A stretch of 64,000 nucleotides of DNA, taken from positions 42,579-106,578 of the forward strand of contig CAUYUJ010018645.1 in NCBI GenBank assembly GCA_963575745.1. Direction: 5' to 3'. Below the pieces are notes generated by a model. The model was not told where the DNA came from. It searched no databases and saw only the letters and a list, made by a program, of their open reading frames with translations. The position numbers were made by a program, and so were the translations under genes. Every line of letters begins with the position of its first letter. Positions within the stretch are counted from its first letter, which is position 1. This DNA comes from Prorocentrum cordatum. Lineage: Eukaryota; Sar; Dinophyceae; Prorocentrales; Prorocentraceae. Shown piece by piece: positions 63,045-64,000 of the stretch.

Positions 63045-64000
63045 CTTGGGGGCGGCGCGAGACCCGGGATCCGGGACCAACGCCGGTCTCAGGCTCGGGA
63101 CCCGCGACCCAGGACCGGCGTTGGAATCGCGACCCGGGATCGGCGCCGGACCCGGGACCCGCGACCCGGGATAGGCGCGGGACCCGGGACCCGGGACCCG
63201 GGACCGGCGCGGGACTCGGGACCCGGGACGCGGCACCGGCGCGGAACCTCGGGACACGGGACCGGCGCGAGACCCGGGACCCGGGACCGGCGCGGAACCC
63301 CGGACCCGGGACCGGCGCGGGACCCGGGGGACTTGGAACCCGGAACCGGCGCAGAACCCAGGACTCAGGCCCGCGACTCGGGACCGGCGCGCGACCCGGG
63401 ACCCGCGACCTTGCGGCGCGCGATCCGGGACCCGGAACCGGCGCAGGACCGGCCCGGAACCCGGGACCCAGGACCCGGAACCGGCGCGCGACCCGGCACC
63501 CCCGACCCGGGACCGGCGCGAGACCCGGGACGCGGCACCGGCGCGGGACCCCGGGACCCGGGACCGGCGCGAAACCCGGGATCCGGGACCGGCGCGGAAC
63601 CCCGGACCCGGGACCGGCGCGGGACCCGGGAGACTTGGGACCCGGGACCGGCGCAGAACCCGGGACTCAAAGCCCGCGACTCGGAACCGGCGCGCGACCC
63701 GGGATCCGCAACCTTGCGGCGCGGGATCCGGGACCCGGGACCCGCGCGGGACCCGGGACTCGGGACCGGCGCGGAACCCGGGACCCGGGACTGGCGCGAG
63801 ACCCGCGGGACCCGGGACCGGCGCGGAACCCGCGACCAGGATCCGGGACCAGCGCGGGACCTGGGACCGGCGCGGGACCCGGGACCCGGGACCACCCGGG
63901 ACCGGCGCGGGACCCCGAACTGGCGCGGGACTCGGGACCCGGGGCGCGGGACCCGCGCGACTCGGCACTCCCGACCCGGGACGGACGCGGGACCCGGGAC
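63045..64000. repeat. GGGACCCGGGACCGGCGC simple repeat, to the window edge
   Basis: Built from gggacccggga and ccggcgcg words. A longer block with accttgcggcgcg recurs near 63408 and 63712, about 304 bp apart, so there is a higher-order structure. The array continues beyond the window. Confidence 0.92.

Noticed and set aside
61786-63968. Ser/Arg/Pro-rich proteins of about 400 codons on the minus strand
   Set aside because: They come from the 128-bp and ccgggacc arrays; no start context and no non-repeat sequence.

Overview
The window reads as nuclear DNA of a unicellular eukaryotic alga, most probably a dinoflagellate. This is an inference. It rests on four things: a visibly GC-rich composition; a very long intron-free reading frame built of near-identical protease modules; an intron with transposon-like ends and no GT-AG borders; and fragments of LINE-type and Helitron-like elements beside a very heavy load of microsatellites and degenerate satellites. 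There is no bacterial gene organisation, no rRNA or tRNA gene that I can recognise, and no clear spliced-leader sequence.

Region by region: (1) 1-7275, minus strand: a secreted modular protease gene, with an M14 zinc carboxypeptidase, a CUB domain, then a tandem array of trypsin-CUB modules (1215-bp period) that runs off the left edge. The third and fourth modules are broken by small indels. (2) 7.3-30 kb: no convincing gene. It holds tandem and dispersed repeats, including two short-TIR elements filled with AGCTTA-type satellite (13.4-15.3 kb), a satellite of about 420 bp (17.7-23.6 kb), a roughly 0.9-kb element with 39-bp inverted ends (23.9-24.8 kb) and several microsatellites near or above 0.7 kb. 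(3) 30.4-34.1 kb, plus strand: a 5'-truncated retroelement with reverse transcriptase and RNase H, split by frameshifts. (4) 34.6-38.3 kb, minus strand: a Cys-rich repeat array, then a cupin-8/JmjC-like plus ankyrin gene whose ankyrin coding is interrupted by a 1.18-kb introner-like element. (5) 38.4-42.1 kb: repeats, including a run of GATGAA. (6) 42.2-46.4 kb, minus strand: a decayed Helitron-like helicase gene with an intact-looking PIF1 core. (7) 46.7-52.3 kb: a CTA microsatellite, coding-like tandem repeats, and a 1.1-1.2 kb duplicated block ending in near-perfect palindromes. (8) 52.4-57.3 kb, minus strand: a nearly complete LINE (APE-type endonuclease, reverse transcriptase, C2H2 fingers) broken by one stop codon and frameshifts. 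(9) 57.5-64 kb: tandem arrays only.

Only two host genes can be supported: the modular protease and the cupin/ankyrin gene. Everything else with coding capacity belongs to mobile elements. The strongest unusual observation is the introner-like intron at 35507-36689: it has matching terminal inverted repeats and a 5-bp duplicated target, and removing it with one target copy restores an ankyrin repeat in frame.
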